Source of the DNA: Rhodopirellula sp.
Lineage (GTDB): Bacteria > Planctomycetota > Planctomycetia > Pirellulales > Pirellulaceae
Reading direction: 5' to 3'
NCBI GenBank assembly: GCA_003513555.1
Contig: DOPG01000012.1
Span: 1 to 64,000, forward strand
Length of the DNA: 64,000 bases
Made by a program: the position numbers and the translations under genes. Positions 8,804-18,752 of the stretch are shown here, in pieces (position 1 is the first letter of the stretch; every line of letters begins with the position of its first letter). Below the pieces are notes generated by a model. That model worked only from the letters and a program-made list of their open reading frames with translations, made no database searches and had not been told where the DNA came from.

Positions 8804-10723
8804 TTACTTGCAGCAACCGCAGGAGACTTCAGTGGTCACAGGTTTGCATACGCGAACCTGAACTTCCTTCATCATGGTCAAAGGAATACACACGGTATAT
8901 TCCTCTGGTACCTCTTTTGTAACCGTGTCGTAGACAGTCACGTTACAAGTACGCGTCCGCTCCTCCGGAATACACTGGATGTACTTGATTTCACGAGTCT
9001 TTTCCTGAGTTTCCATACGAGTCCGATTCACGGTACAAGTCCGCTCCTCGGTCTTGCAAGTGGTCTGCGAAACCATGCGAGTACGATCTTCCATCCGTGT
9101 TTTGGTAACAGGCACTTTTCGAGTCCGTGTTTCCTTGACCATCCTTGTCACGGGAACCGTACGTGTCCTCTCTTCAACACGACATTTAGTAACGTCACGC
9201 GTTCGCTCTTCTTCTCGCGTCTTGCAGACGGTAACCATCCGCTTTCGCTCTTCAACAGCCATCTCACAGTAGGCTACCTGAGTCGTCCGAGTTTCCATTC
9301 GTGTTTTACAAACAGGAACGGTCCTAGTACGGGTTTCACGACGATAAGTCGTGACAGGTACTTCGCGAGTCCGTTCTTCAATACGAGTTTTGCAAACAGG
9401 AACATCACGGGTTCGTTGCTCAGTATGGTACTTGGTGACCACACAATCGCGGGTTCGCTCTTCAGTGCGACACTTGTGGACTTTAATCATCCGAGTTCGC
9501 TGCTCAGGGCGACACCTGGTAACGCTGACCTTGCGAGTTCTTGTTTCAGTCTTGCAACGAATCACGGTGTAGGTGTAGGGCACTTTAGTGGTTTGACGTT
9601 CGTAAGTTGTGCAAGGCACTTCTTCAGTTACCAGATTCGAAACGTAAACACGCTTGTAAACCGTTTTCGTTCCGCCACAGTCGCTATTACAGCCATTGCG
9701 ACACCCGCGATTGCATCCACCGCAAGCAACTTGCACTGGCTTACATTCGTAGCTACCCCGATCGTGGGTCACAGTTCGCATCGTGGTCACAGGAACGCAC
9801 TTGGTGACGGTTCGCTCAGCACTGACAGTTTCCTGTGTTGGAACTTGAACCTTGTAAGTTTGCTCGACTTCCTCGGTGTAGGGAACCATGACCGTGTAAG
9901 TCTGCTCAACTTCTTCGACGTAAGGGACTCTGACCATGTATGACTGAGTCACTGTTTCCTTTACGGGTACACGAGCGGTGTAGGTCTGCTGAACCATCTC
10001 AGTGTAAGGAACACTAACCTTGTAAGTCTGCTTGGTCATCGTCGTCTCAGGGATACAAACGGTGTATGTTTGCTCAACCTGTTCGGTGTAAGGAACACAA
10101 ACCTGATGCTCGACTTCACGAGTCTTCTTAACAGGAACCTTGACACTGTAGGTCTGCTCGACCTGCTCTGTGTAAGGAACCATCACTTTGTACGTGTCCT
10201 TCTCTGTGTAAGGAACCATCACTTTGTACGTTTCAGTCACTTCCTCAGTCTTGGGCACACAAACGGTGTAAGTCTGCTCGACCTCCTCTGTGTAGGGCAC
10301 ACAGACCTGATAGGTCTGCTCGACCTGAGCCGTTACGGGAACTTGAACCTTGTAGGTCACTTCCTCTTTGTACGGAACACAAACATTTACCTTGTAGGTT
10401 TCAGTGCGTGTTTTCTCGTGTGGCACGTTGACTGTATATGTCTGTTCACGAGTTTCGACTTTGGCCACTCTGCGAGTGACGTTCTTCATTCTCGTCCGCG
10501 TTTCACGCTGATAGGTCGTGTGAGGAACCATTCGAGTCTCAGTGACATACTGAGAACGGGTAACCGTGCGGGTGCCGCACGCAGTTTTCATTTCGCCACA
10601 ATCCATGACGCTGGCAGAATTAGTTTTGCATCCATTGCAACTGCCGCATGCCGCTTCGGCCCCTACGCTGACCAACAACGCTGCCGAAATCCCGAGCACA
10701 CTGTGCATCAATCTCGATCTCAT
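8804..10723 (-). CDS. YTV-repeat, cysteine-rich cell-surface protein
   Basis: The 639-residue secreted protein is built almost wholly of repeats containing Y-T-V-x-V-P or R-T-R-x-V-P-V, the hallmark of the planctomycete YTV domain; such proteins are known in Rhodopirellula and have been linked to its proteinaceous cell wall. A signal peptide (about residues 1-24, ending GAEA) precedes a CGSCNGC cysteine cluster. The N-terminal half repeats YTVxVPYTEEVEQ-like units of about 14 residues, a cysteine/glycine hinge lies near nt 9670-9760, and the C-terminal half repeats ERTRxVPVxK-like units; the end is CGCCK. I chose the ATG at 10723, which has GGAGG 12 bases upstream and begins directly before the signal peptide, over an ATG at 10786. 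Confidence 0.92.
   Translation of the reverse strand: MRSRLMHSVLGISAALLVSVGAEAACGSCNGCKTNSASVMDCGEMKTACGTRTVTRSQYVTETRMVPHTTYQRETRTRMKNVTRRVAKVETREQTYTVNVPHEKTRTETYKVNVCVPYKEEVTYKVQVPVTAQVEQTYQVCVPYTEEVEQTYTVCVPKTEEVTETYKVMVPYTEKDTYKVMVPYTEQVEQTYSVKVPVKKTREVEHQVCVPYTEQVEQTYTVCIPETTMTKQTYKVSVPYTEMVQQTYTARVPVKETVTQSYMVRVPYVEEVEQTYTVMVPYTEEVEQTYKVQVPTQETVSAERTVTKCVPVTTMRTVTHDRGSYECKPVQVACGGCNRGCRNGCNSDCGGTKTVYKRVYVSNLVTEEVPCTTYERQTTKVPYTYTVIRCKTETRTRKVSVTRCRPEQRTRMIKVHKCRTEERTRDCVVTKYHTEQRTRDVPVCKTRIEERTREVPVTTYRRETRTRTVPVCKTRMETRTTQVAYCEMAVEERKRMVTVCKTREEERTRDVTKCRVEERTRTVPVTRMVKETRTRKVPVTKTRMEDRTRMVSQTTCKTEERTCTVNRTRMETQEKTREIKYIQCIPEERTRTCNVTVYDTVTKEVPEEYTVCIPLTMMKEVQVRVCKPVTTEVSCGCCK
8860..9600 (-). 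repeat. ERTRxVPV-type coding repeat array
   Basis: This is the second half of the YTV protein. Units of about 14 codons encode variants of (E/Q)RTR-x-V-P-V-x-K-T-R, rich in Arg, Glu, Thr and Cys. Confidence 0.85.
9790..10460 (-). repeat. YTVxVPYTEEVEQ-type coding repeat array
   Basis: This is the first half of the YTV protein. Units of about 14 codons encode YTV/YKV-x-V-P-Y-T-E-x-V-E-Q-T variants, with acidic Glu residues and regularly placed Tyr. Confidence 0.85.
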
Positions 10724-11074
10724 TTTGAAATATCCCCTCCCAATATTGCCGGTAGAATGCAAGCAAATAAGACTCCTCGGTGGCAAAATTTAACAGCTGC
10801 GCAGCCTAGGCAGAGACCCACCAAGTCGCCTGAGTCTAGGCGTTGCAAACCGCGTGTCAATCTGCGCCGCTCAGCGAGCATGGGAAAACAGGGCAATTCA
10901 AGGCAGGCGCACCTCTGTCTGGGTTTTCACTCTTTGGGGGGGGAGGTAAATCAGCTCTGAATCCCCGAAGCCGCACAACCACTGGTTTCTTGGGGGGGAG
11001 CAAGATCAAGAAAACGCGAAAGATCAGGCTAAAAATCAACGCTCATTAAGGACCACGTTAAATCTGGCCAAGTG

Positions 11075-11101
11075 ATGTGCAGGGGTGTTATGTGCAGGGG
11101 T
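11075..11101. repeat. 12-bp tandem direct repeat
   Basis: ATGTGCAGGGGT occurs twice with a 15-base period, separated by GTT. It lies in the gene-less region and its function is unknown; it could be a regulator binding site. Confidence 0.5.
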
Positions 11102-11602
11102 AAAGCAAGATAAGAGCTATCGGGCTCCACAAGGTTGCATGAGTTAGGACCCTTAGCAACGTTCAGGCGAGAGTGACACGATAGCTTTTTCGTGGGTCTT
11201 GAGTCTTCTTCTTCCGCCATCCTGAAGGCAGGAGAGCTGGCCTTCCGATCAGGCCATGACACCACGAGCATTGAGGCCAAAAAACCACTCAATCCCAGCA
11301 ATCGGGCCACTGTGACAACCCAAAGCGGAAGCCGACGGGTTTTCTTCACCCAAGGTGCAAGAATCGATTAAGAAGAGCCGATAGGCTCGAAGAGGGACCA
11401 TTTTGTGAAAATTATTCCCCAGCTTCAGAAGTCGGCACCTGTGACAAAACATGCCTTGTTCCCTATGATTCAAAGTGGTGGCAGAACGTTGGGCCTTCAC
11501 CGTGTTTCACGGTTGTTCCAAAGCAGTACGATTGCTTGGTTGTATGCCGGCCTGCGACAGCCCAATCGAGAGCGCCCACGCTTTGGCTTAGTTGTGACTC
11601 CA

Positions 11603-11622
11603 CGTCTTGGAGTGCCAAGACG
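11603..11622 (+). promoter_or_regulatory. leader hairpin before the PAS-GAF-receiver gene
   Basis: A perfect 8-bp inverted repeat, CGTCTTGG - AGTG - CCAAGACG, ends ten bases before the ribosome binding site AGGAGAAGG (11632-11640). It could be an operator or an mRNA hairpin that modulates translation. It has no T-run and so is not a terminator. Confidence 0.45.
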
Positions 11623-11643
11623 GGTTGTGATAGGAGAAGGTCG

Positions 11644-13419
11644 ATGAATCGATCGCCTCAGGCGGTGACACAGTCCATGAGCGAACCAGGTAAATTGATC
11701 TGCGTTGGAGATCCGACCACGCTTCCCAGTGAGATCGCTCGTGAAAACGTGATTCTCGTTGATAATTCCAGTGCTGTCGTCGATGCTCTGAATGAGCCGA
11801 CCATTCATGGCGTATGGATTGCTCGGGACCAGTTACCTCAAATCAGTGAGTTGCGTGGCATTGCGCAGAGTGGGCTGATGCTGAGAGACATGCCAGAAGG
11901 CGTGGCTCTGATGGACTCCGACATGCGTGTGCTGTGGGCCAATGATCGCCTGATTGAATGGGCGGGCACAGACCGTGTACCGGTGGCAGGCAGGAATTTC
12001 TACGATTTGTTGTCCAATCCCGAAATCATGGGACCAGATTTCTGCCCATTCCATACTGCATTGGCCACTAGCGAAGAAAGCACCAGCACTCTTCACAGTG
12101 ATGGCAATCGATACTATCAGATTCACGCTGCACCGATCGTGCAAAGCAATCACTCACGGCAGTTGATCGTAACAGTCAGCGACGTTACAGATGAAATCCT
12201 CCAACAACAGAAACTAGCTGCTATCCATCAGGCAGGTCGCGAGCTGGCAGACCTTCGTCCTACCGAAATTTTCATGATGGAGGTTGACGATAGGATCGAC
12301 CTGCTGAAAGAAAATATACGCCATTATTTAAGCGATCTACTCAATTTCGAGGTCATTGAGATACGGCTGCTCGAACATGCGACAGGTAATCTCGTGCCGC
12401 TGTTGAGTGTCGAGATTGATCAGGATGCATCTGATCGGCAACTCTTTGCACACCCCCAAGGGAACGGCATTACCGGCTACGTGGCAGCAAGCGGCATGAG
12501 CTATGTCTGCCATGATGTCGAAAATGATCCTTTGTTCATTCCAGGGACAAGTACATCACGCAGTTCCTTAACAGCCCCTCTGATTCTGCACGATCAGGTG
12601 CTTGGCACGATCAATGTCGAAAGCCCGGAACCAGCCGCATTCACCGACAGTGATCTACAATTCCTGGAAATTTTCGCACGGGACGTTGCCTTTGCACTGA
12701 ACACGCTAGAGCTTTTGGTTGCACAAAAGGCCAACACTGCTCAACAATCGTGTGATGCTATTCACAGCGCGGTTGCGATGCCCGTGGATGAAATCCTCAA
12801 CGACGCAGTCAATGTCATGGAGGGTTACATTGGGCACAGTCCCGAAGTAGTCGATCGTTTGCGGCGAATCTTGCACAATGCGCGTGACATCAAGCAGACC
12901 ATTCAACAGATTGGTCAGCGCATGACACCTCTGGAAGCAGTCCCAGCTGGTGTGCAATCACCACAACACGCAGCGCTGAGGGAAAAACGAATTCTTGTGG
13001 TTGATGCTGATGAGCAAGTCCGCGAAGACGCACATCAATTGCTGGAAAGGTACGGTTGCGTCGTGGAAACCGCACAAAAAGGTGCAGAAGCCGTGATGAT
13101 GGTTCGCAGTAGTGGAGGATCAAGCGGCTATGACGTCATCATCAGCGACATTCGGTTGCCCGACTTCAGTGGCTATCAACTCATGTTGCGGCTCGGTGAC
13201 ATCATTCACCGGGTACCCATGGTTCTGATGACGGGATTCGGATACGACCCGGGACATTCCATCGTGAAAGCAAGGCAGAACGGGCTTCACCCAAAATGCG
13301 TGCTATTCAAACCGTTCAGGCTAGACCAAATGATCGACGTCGTGAATACGATACTGGATCTCAACAAAAACGATCCGTTACGTCCCACTTCCGATGCTGA
13401 CCGCAAGCCAACATCCTGA
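11644..13419 (+). CDS. PAS-GAF-receiver signalling protein without kinase domain
   Basis: This 591-residue cytoplasmic protein looks like a signalling scaffold or output protein. A PAS-like domain covers about residues 80-185, a GAF domain about 220-355, then a helical linker and a receiver domain at about 447-570 with the phospho-acceptor Asp in IISDIRLPDF at residue 502 and a conserved Lys in LFKPF. There is no histidine kinase domain, so phosphate must come from elsewhere, and no DNA-binding domain. The ATG at 11644 has the strong binding site AGGAGAAGG; a longer frame from 11536 gives an implausible N-terminus. The response-regulator gene converges from the other side. Confidence 0.85.
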   Translation: MNRSPQAVTQSMSEPGKLICVGDPTTLPSEIARENVILVDNSSAVVDALNEPTIHGVWIARDQLPQISELRGIAQSGLMLRDMPEGVALMDSDMRVLWANDRLIEWAGTDRVPVAGRNFYDLLSNPEIMGPDFCPFHTALATSEESTSTLHSDGNRYYQIHAAPIVQSNHSRQLIVTVSDVTDEILQQQKLAAIHQAGRELADLRPTEIFMMEVDDRIDLLKENIRHYLSDLLNFEVIEIRLLEHATGNLVPLLSVEIDQDASDRQLFAHPQGNGITGYVAASGMSYVCHDVENDPLFIPGTSTSRSSLTAPLILHDQVLGTINVESPEPAAFTDSDLQFLEIFARDVAFALNTLELLVAQKANTAQQSCDAIHSAVAMPVDEILNDAVNVMEGYIGHSPEVVDRLRRILHNARDIKQTIQQIGQRMTPLEAVPAGVQSPQHAALREKRILVVDADEQVREDAHQLLERYGCVVETAQKGAEAVMMVRSSGGSSGYDVIISDIRLPDFSGYQLMLRLGDIIHRVPMVLMTGFGYDPGHSIVKARQNGLHPKCVLFKPFRLDQMIDVVNTILDLNKNDPLRPTSDADRKPTS

Positions 13420-13447
13420 GGTTGGTTATCTCCAAAAGCAGCTGAAG

Positions 13448-13876
13448 TCAGTTACTTTCTTCCATGTCCTGGATGTACTGCCGCAAGCGTTCCAACTCGT
13501 CCTCGGTTCCCTTGAGTTTGAGCATATTTTCAACCCTCTTTAGCAACTCGACCTGATTGACCGGTTTGCTGAGGAAGTCGTCTGTGCCAGCTGATACAGC
13601 ACGCTCGATGTCACCCAACTCATTTAACGCGGTGACCATCAAGATCATAACACGGCTGGTTTCGGGATTCCCTTTCAGGTTTTCACACACCTCAAATCCG
13701 CTCAACCGCGGCATCATCACATCCAATAAAACCAGATCAGGATTAAAGGATGCGACCTTATCCAAAGTGTCTTGACCATCAATCGATGTCTCAATCTCGC
13801 AGTCAACATTCACGAGATAAGCTTCGAGCAATTCCCGATTAGCATCGTTGTCGTCAGCGATCAGAATTCTGTGCAT
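13448..13876 (-). CDS. single-domain response regulator (CheY-like)
   Basis: The 142-residue product is a receiver domain followed by a short coiled tail. The acidic pocket is D8/D9, the phospho-acceptor D52 in LLDVMMPRLSG, the conserved Thr in MVTALNE at 82 and Lys in FLSKPVNQ at 104, so all phosphorylation residues are present. The frame stays open upstream to 14035 into glyA, but that stretch has no receiver features and would overlap glyA, so I start at the ATG at 13876. It follows glyA by 73 bases on the same strand and converges with the PAS-GAF-receiver gene, which may be a signalling partner. Confidence 0.88.
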   Translation of the reverse strand: MHRILIADDNDANRELLEAYLVNVDCEIETSIDGQDTLDKVASFNPDLVLLDVMMPRLSGFEVCENLKGNPETSRVMILMVTALNELGDIERAVSAGTDDFLSKPVNQVELLKRVENMLKLKGTEDELERLRQYIQDMEESN

Positions 13877-13949
13877 TGAACGGATTAGGGGTACTTCGAG
13901 TGGAAAATGTCTGGGACCAGTGTTACAGCAAATCTGGAACCCTGATGGG

Positions 13950-15212
13950 TCAGCAAGCTGGGACGGTAGCAACTCGTCCCGCGGGAACAGGAAAGTCTTC
14001 GCACATGTCACGCACTTCGCCACGGATCTTTTCATGCATCGCAGAATCGTCTGAATTATTCAACGCCTGCTGGATCCAAACACCCACACGTTTCATTTCC
14101 TCTGGTCCCATTCCGCGGGTGGTGAGCGCGGGTGTTCCGATCCGGATCCCCGAAGGATCCATCGGTTTTCGCGTATCAAACGGAATCATATTCATGTTGA
14201 CGGTAATACCACAGTCGTCCAAGACTGCCTCAGCCTTCTTTCCACCAAGCCCTGCGGCAGTCACATCGACGAGCATCAAGTGATTCTCGGTCCCTCCACT
14301 CACGAGAGGCAAACCGTTAGCCATCAGAGTCTCAGCGAGCACCTTGGCATTATCGATAACCGCTTTACCGTAGAGCTTGAAATCGTCTGCCATGGCTTCG
14401 CCAAAGCAAACCGCCTTGGCCGCGACCACGTGCATGAGCGGACCACCCTGCGTTCCTGGGAATACATTTCGGTTGACCAATTTAAGGTGGTCTTCCTTAC
14501 AGAGGATCAGGCCACTTCGGGGACCCCGCAAAGTTTTGTGCGTCGTGGTGGTAACATAATCGGCGTAAGGCACCGGGCTGTTATGCACGCCGGCAGCAAC
14601 GAGGCCTGAGTAGTGGGCCATATCAACCAACAATCGGGCACCGACTTCATTTGCAATTTCAGCAAACTTGTCGTGTGGGATTTCGCGAGGATAGGCACTC
14701 GCTCCAGCCACAATCAATTTCGGTTTGTGCTCTCTTGCCAATGACGCGATTTGATCGAAGTCAAGTCGATGATTTTCCGGATCGACTCCGTAGCTGTGGA
14801 AATTGTAAAGCCGACCGCTGATATTCAGCTTCATCCCGTGCGTCAGGTGTCCACCTTGAGCCAAATCGAGTCCCAAGACGTGATCTCCCGTCTCCAGACA
14901 ACTGAGGTACACAGCAGTATTGGCCTGCGAGCCACTGTGAGGCTGGACATTGGCGGCTTCGGCGCCAAATAACTGGCGAGCACGCTCAAGAGCGATATTC
15001 TCGACAACATCGACATGTTCACATCCACCGTAATATCGGCGGCCCGGATATCCCTCGGCGTATTTGTTGGTCAGAACGCTGCCAGCGGCCTGCATGATCG
15101 CCAAGCTGGTGTAATTTTCACTGGCGATCATTTCCAAGCCATCCTGCTGACGGATCGCTTCGGCTTCAATCGCGTCCCAGACTGCTGGATCTTGCTGCTG
15201 CAAATGATTCAT
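13950..15212 (-). CDS. glyA: serine hydroxymethyltransferase
   Basis: This PLP enzyme converts serine and tetrahydrofolate to glycine and methylene-tetrahydrofolate, the main source of one-carbon units. The 420-residue length is normal. The start shows the family sequence [13 protein letters not shown] (about 24-36), the middle [13 protein letters not shown] (51-63), and the PLP-binding Lys226 in [13 protein letters not shown] chose the ATG at 15212 (MNHLQQQ); the frame is open further upstream to 15608, but that extension has no family similarity and would run into the divergent metalloprotease leader. Confidence 0.96.
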   Translation of the reverse strand: MNHLQQQDPAVWDAIEAEAIRQQDGLEMIASENYTSLAIMQAAGSVLTNKYAEGYPGRRYYGGCEHVDVVENIALERARQLFGAEAANVQPHSGSQANTAVYLSCLETGDHVLGLDLAQGGHLTHGMKLNISGRLYNFHSYGVDPENHRLDFDQIASLAREHKPKLIVAGASAYPREIPHDKFAEIANEVGARLLVDMAHYSGLVAAGVHNSPVPYADYVTTTTHKTLRGPRSGLILCKEDHLKLVNRNVFPGTQGGPLMHVVAAKAVCFGEAMADDFKLYGKAVIDNAKVLAETLMANGLPLVSGGTENHLMLVDVTAAGLGGKKAEAVLDDCGITVNMNMIPFDTRKPMDPSGIRIGTPALTTRGMGPEEMKRVGVWIQQALNNSDDSAMHEKIRGEVRDMCEDFPVPAGRVATVPAC

Positions 15213-15596
15213 TCGGCCTATTCTCGATGATGAGGGTGGTGAACCGGGTCTGCCCGGCATCGGCACAGGGAAAAACGCCTGAGCCTGAATTGTTGACGTC
15301 AGTAGGCAGACCGTCAATGTCCGCCACCAGATCACTTCGGAGAGCCGAACAGACCTGTTTTTCAGGGTGCTAAAGCCAAAACAATGCGAAGAAGTGGGAA
15401 AGAATGTTTGGATTATCCTTACTTTATCGGATAAAACGGTAGGTTGTGCTGAACTTAGTGCTTCTCCCGCGCGTTGAAAGTAGTAGACATCCCCCGTCCA
15501 CTTCCAATTCAACTCAAAAAGTGTCGTTTTTACTTGCAACGCTTTGCTGCGACCTAACCTTCCAAGGAACCCAATCCTTAATTTTAAGTGTCCGGA
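15213..15596. other. divergent intergenic region glyA / metalloprotease
   Basis: No gene is supported. Two inverted repeats are visible: CCGGG-TCTG-CCCGG at 15245-15258, close to the glyA start, and TTATCC/GGATAA at 15413-15434 with a ten-base loop. Promoters for both divergent genes should be here. I recognise no known riboswitch class. Confidence 0.5.
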
Positions 15597-18542
15597 ATGA
15601 AATACCACTATAAAATCATCGCTCTCGCCCTCGCTTTCGCTCCGTTGGCGAAGGCCGAAGCTGTATTGGCCCCTTTCGACAAGGTCTCTGAGGGCTATAC
15701 CAAGTTAGCCGTCAATGACCAGAACAATCCCAAGGGCCTCTTTACCCTCTGGAAGAAGGACAAGGATGCTCAGTTGCTGGGTGAATTGCCAAAAAACTTC
15801 ATGGGCAAGAACTATTTCATTGCTTTGACTGTCAGTAGTGGTGATAAGTATGCTGGCCTTCAATCAGGCGACTGGGTCGTTCAATGGCGTCGCTACGGTG
15901 ACCGCTTGGCCCTGATTGCCCCCAATTTGGACATCAGAGCCACCGGTGATGCCGAAAGCAAAGCATCCGTCAAGCGTTTGTTCACTGACCGTGTATTGCT
16001 GGATGTTCAAATCCTCGCTTTGGGTCCAACTGGTGGACCGGTGATTGATTTGGATTCACTGTTGATTGGCAACGCGAGCCGTTTCTTCGGCCCATCAGTA
16101 CGCATCAGCAACAGCCGCATCACCAAGCTGGCCTCCGCCAAGGTATTCCCTGGCAATGTCGAGATCGCTTTTGAGATTGTCGGAGGCAGTGGTCGCCTGC
16201 AAACGATTCACTACTCATTTAGCGAAGTCCCCAGTGTTACAGCAGGGTACAAGCCCAGAGAAGCAGACGAACGAGTGGGTTACTTCACCACTTCGTTCTC
16301 TGATTTGAGCCGGTACGAGGATGACGACACTCGCGTTCGTTTTATCAATCGCTGGAAGTTGCAGAAACGTGATCCGAGCCTTCAGCTCAGTCCTCCGAAA
16401 GAGCCAATTCGCTTCTATGTTGAGCATACTGCACCCGTTCGCTATCGCCGATGGATCAAAGCTGGTGTTGATTACTGGAACAAAGCTTTTGAAAAAGTAG
16501 GTTTAATCGACGCGATCGTGATTGAGTATCAGGACGCCCAAAGCGGTGTTCACATGGAAAAAGATCCTGAGGATGTTCGCTACAACTTCATTCGTTGGTT
16601 GAACAACGATGTGGGAACAGCGATTGGCCCGAGTCGCGTGCACCCATCAACGGGTGAGATCCTCGACGCCGACATCATCCTGACCGATGGTTGGATCCGA
16701 CACTTCAATTACAACTACGAAGATCTGATGCCCAAACTTGCAATGGAAGGCATGGCAGCTGAAACACTGGCATGGCTTGGCAAAAACCCACGCTGGGATC
16801 CACGCGTGCGTTTGGCTCCAGCAGAAAAAGCAAACTTTCTTCGAAGTGAGTTTCAGCGCCAGTCCCAACTACCGATGGCAGGCTATCAATTCGCACAGGC
16901 GGACCCGGCCTTACTCGGCGACGATGAGTTCGATGGTCTCTACGGACAGGTCAGCCAAAAAAATGGCCTTTGCATGGCAGCTAGCGGTCGCAACTTGGAC
17001 CTCGCTTTGGCTCGAATGGATTGGGCCTTATCACTGATGGCTTCCGAAGAAGCCGAGAAGCAGAAGAAGCGGAAAAAGAAGCAGTCGAAGGAAGAAAAGG
17101 AAGGCGCCGAGAAAGCTGAGGAAGCTGACAAGGACGAGAAAGAGAAGGAAGAAGAAGGATCCGACGAGCATGAGGATGGTAGCGAAACAGTGGCTAAGAA
17201 ACCCACGGAACCTGAGGCCCCAATGCTCGATGGCATGCCTGAATGGTTTGTTGGACCACTACTCGCTGATCTGGTTGCCCACGAAGTTGGACACACCCTT
17301 GGCCTTCGTCACAACTTCAAAGCTTCCGGCTTGCTGACTCTCGACGAGATTAACAGCAAGGACGTCAAAGGAAACAAGACGTTCACTGCATCGGTGATGG
17401 ATTACACACCCATCAACTACCGACTTGAGTCTGGTGAGGTCCAAGGCGATTACGGAATGATTGACATCGGACCTTACGATTATTGGGCAATTGAGTATGG
17501 CTACACTTCCGACGACAAAAAGCTCGCAACAATCCTAAAGCGTTGCAATGAACCCGAACTGCAATACGCTACCGATGAAGACACCAACGGTCCTGATCCA
17601 CTTGCTCGTCGATATGACTTTTCCAAGGATCCTCTCGACTACGCCAATGAGCAGCGAAAGCTGATTAAGCTGTACCGAGAACGCATCCTTGATAAATTTG
17701 TGAAAGACGGTGACAGCTGGGCAAAAGCCCGGCGTGGCTATGAGCTGACACTCAGTTTGCAAACACGTGCCATGAACATGATGGCAAACTGGATCGGTGG
17801 AGCATTTATCAACCGTGACAAGAAGGGTGATCCGGGTAATCGCCCACCTGTTGAGGTCGTTCCTGCTGTTCAGCAGCGAGCTGCTCTGCAATTTGTCATC
17901 GACACCTCGTTCAACGATGATGCGTATGGTCTGACACCAAAATTGCTCGAACGAATGAGTGTCGACAAATGGTTGGATAGTGGCTCACGTGGTGCGATGT
18001 CCAATGAAGCAACTTGGCCAATCCATGACCGAATCCTGGGCGTTCAGGCATCTGCTCTGACCCTGTTGATGAACCCGACCACGCTGCGGAGGGTTTACGA
18101 CAACGAGCTGCGACTGCCCGCTGACGTCGACACTTTGACGCTACCTGAACTGCTTTCAACCATCAATGGAACGGTTTGGAGCGAACTAGAAGCGGAGTGC
18201 CCAGATGGACGCAATGATCGCGAGCCCATGATCTCATCACTAAGAAGAAATCTTCAACGTGAACACATGCAACGACTCGTCGACCTGGTCCTCGGATCAT
18301 CGGACGACACTGCAGCACACAAACCCATCAGTAATCTTGCCAGAATGGAGTTGCGAGCGATTTCCAGTAAGATTCAGGTTTCACTTGATAGGTGTGGCAA
18401 GAAGATGGATGCCTACACCAAGGCTCATCTGACAGAGACCAAAGAACGGATCGACCGTGCCTTGGCAGCTGGCTATACCTATAATGCTGCAGCTGCTTCA
18501 GCTCCCATCATGATGATGCTTGGCAGAGAAACCAACGAATAG
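15597..18542 (+). CDS. secreted zinc-dependent metalloprotease (DUF5117/DUF4953-type)
   Basis: This 981-residue exported protease has a signal peptide at about residues 1-22 (ending AKAEA) and the metzincin-like zinc site [11 protein letters not shown] at 562-572, with a downstream SVMDY resembling the Met-turn. The order of conserved blocks resembles large bacterial zinc proteases carrying DUF5117 and DUF4953. Immediately before the zinc site, at about residues 481-540, is an unusually charged Lys/Glu-rich insertion. The ATG at 15597 is preferred; a GTG lies three codons upstream. A strong terminator follows at 18590. The substrate is unknown. Confidence 0.88.
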   Translation: MKYHYKIIALALAFAPLAKAEAVLAPFDKVSEGYTKLAVNDQNNPKGLFTLWKKDKDAQLLGELPKNFMGKNYFIALTVSSGDKYAGLQSGDWVVQWRRYGDRLALIAPNLDIRATGDAESKASVKRLFTDRVLLDVQILALGPTGGPVIDLDSLLIGNASRFFGPSVRISNSRITKLASAKVFPGNVEIAFEIVGGSGRLQTIHYSFSEVPSVTAGYKPREADERVGYFTTSFSDLSRYEDDDTRVRFINRWKLQKRDPSLQLSPPKEPIRFYVEHTAPVRYRRWIKAGVDYWNKAFEKVGLIDAIVIEYQDAQSGVHMEKDPEDVRYNFIRWLNNDVGTAIGPSRVHPSTGEILDADIILTDGWIRHFNYNYEDLMPKLAMEGMAAETLAWLGKNPRWDPRVRLAPAEKANFLRSEFQRQSQLPMAGYQFAQADPALLGDDEFDGLYGQVSQKNGLCMAASGRNLDLALARMDWALSLMASEEAEKQKKRKKKQSKEEKEGAEKAEEADKDEKEKEEEGSDEHEDGSETVAKKPTEPEAPMLDGMPEWFVGPLLADLVAHEVGHTLGLRHNFKASGLLTLDEINSKDVKGNKTFTASVMDYTPINYRLESGEVQGDYGMIDIGPYDYWAIEYGYTSDDKKLATILKRCNEPELQYATDEDTNGPDPLARRYDFSKDPLDYANEQRKLIKLYRERILDKFVKDGDSWAKARRGYELTLSLQTRAMNMMANWIGGAFINRDKKGDPGNRPPVEVVPAVQQRAALQFVIDTSFNDDAYGLTPKLLERMSVDKWLDSGSRGAMSNEATWPIHDRILGVQASALTLLMNPTTLRRVYDNELRLPADVDTLTLPELLSTINGTVWSELEAECPDGRNDREPMISSLRRNLQREHMQRLVDLVLGSSDDTAAHKPISNLARMELRAISSKIQVSLDRCGKKMDAYTKAHLTETKERIDRALAAGYTYNAAAASAPIMMMLGRETNE

Positions 18543-18589
18543 TTCTGTTCGTGAATTCAGCTAGACTGCTCAAAGGCAGTTTTCAATCC

Positions 18590-18624
18590 AAGGGTGTCTC
18601 GGAAACGGGGCGCCCTTTTTTTTT
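18590..18624 (+). terminator. rho-independent terminator with GAAA tetraloop
   Basis: AAGGGTGTCTCG and CGGGGCGCCCTT form a 12-bp stem, allowing three G-U pairs, around a GAAA loop, followed by seven further T. It ends the metalloprotease transcript and isolates the following gene. Confidence 0.9.
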
Positions 18625-18752
18625 CCCACAAAGTAGTGAACAGAACACTGCTGCAAACGGATGCGCTACTGACTGCTGACGAACTCGCTAGACTATCCAC
18701 TTCAATTATTCCAATGGGCCACACCAGTACCCTGTGTTCGCGGAGCCACTCC

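Larger units (their letters stand above)
10724..11643. other. 920-base gene-less divergent region
   Basis: It separates the YTV gene from the PAS-GAF-receiver gene. I find no open frame with recognisable protein character and no tRNA. Visible features are G8 at 10936-10943, G7 at 10992-10998, a 12-base direct repeat ATGTGCAGGGGT at 11075-11086 and 11090-11101, and a hairpin just before the 11644 start. Promoters of both flanking genes must lie here. An uncharacterised small RNA cannot be excluded. Confidence 0.5.

Noticed and set aside
8860..10460. CRISPR-like or satellite DNA array
   Set aside because: The periodicity is about 42 bases in phase with codons, unit sequences vary at third positions, and there are no unique spacers. 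It is a protein-coding repeat.
10070..10960. 296-residue plus-strand open frame with leucine-rich repeats
   Set aside because: It is the antisense shadow of the YTV coding repeats; the regular pattern follows from the repeats on the other strand.
11029..11349. 106-residue minus-strand frame beginning MKKTRRLPLWVV
   Set aside because: The start looks like a signal peptide, but the rest has no protein character and crosses the 12-bp direct repeat. No convincing binding site.
13876..14035. N-terminal extension of the response regulator with CxxC motif
   Set aside because: It overlaps the end of glyA and has no receiver features; the ATG at 13876 gives a complete receiver domain.
15213..15608. 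N-terminal extension of serine hydroxymethyltransferase
   Set aside because: The frame stays open but the added 132 residues have no family similarity, and the conserved N-terminus starts at 15212.
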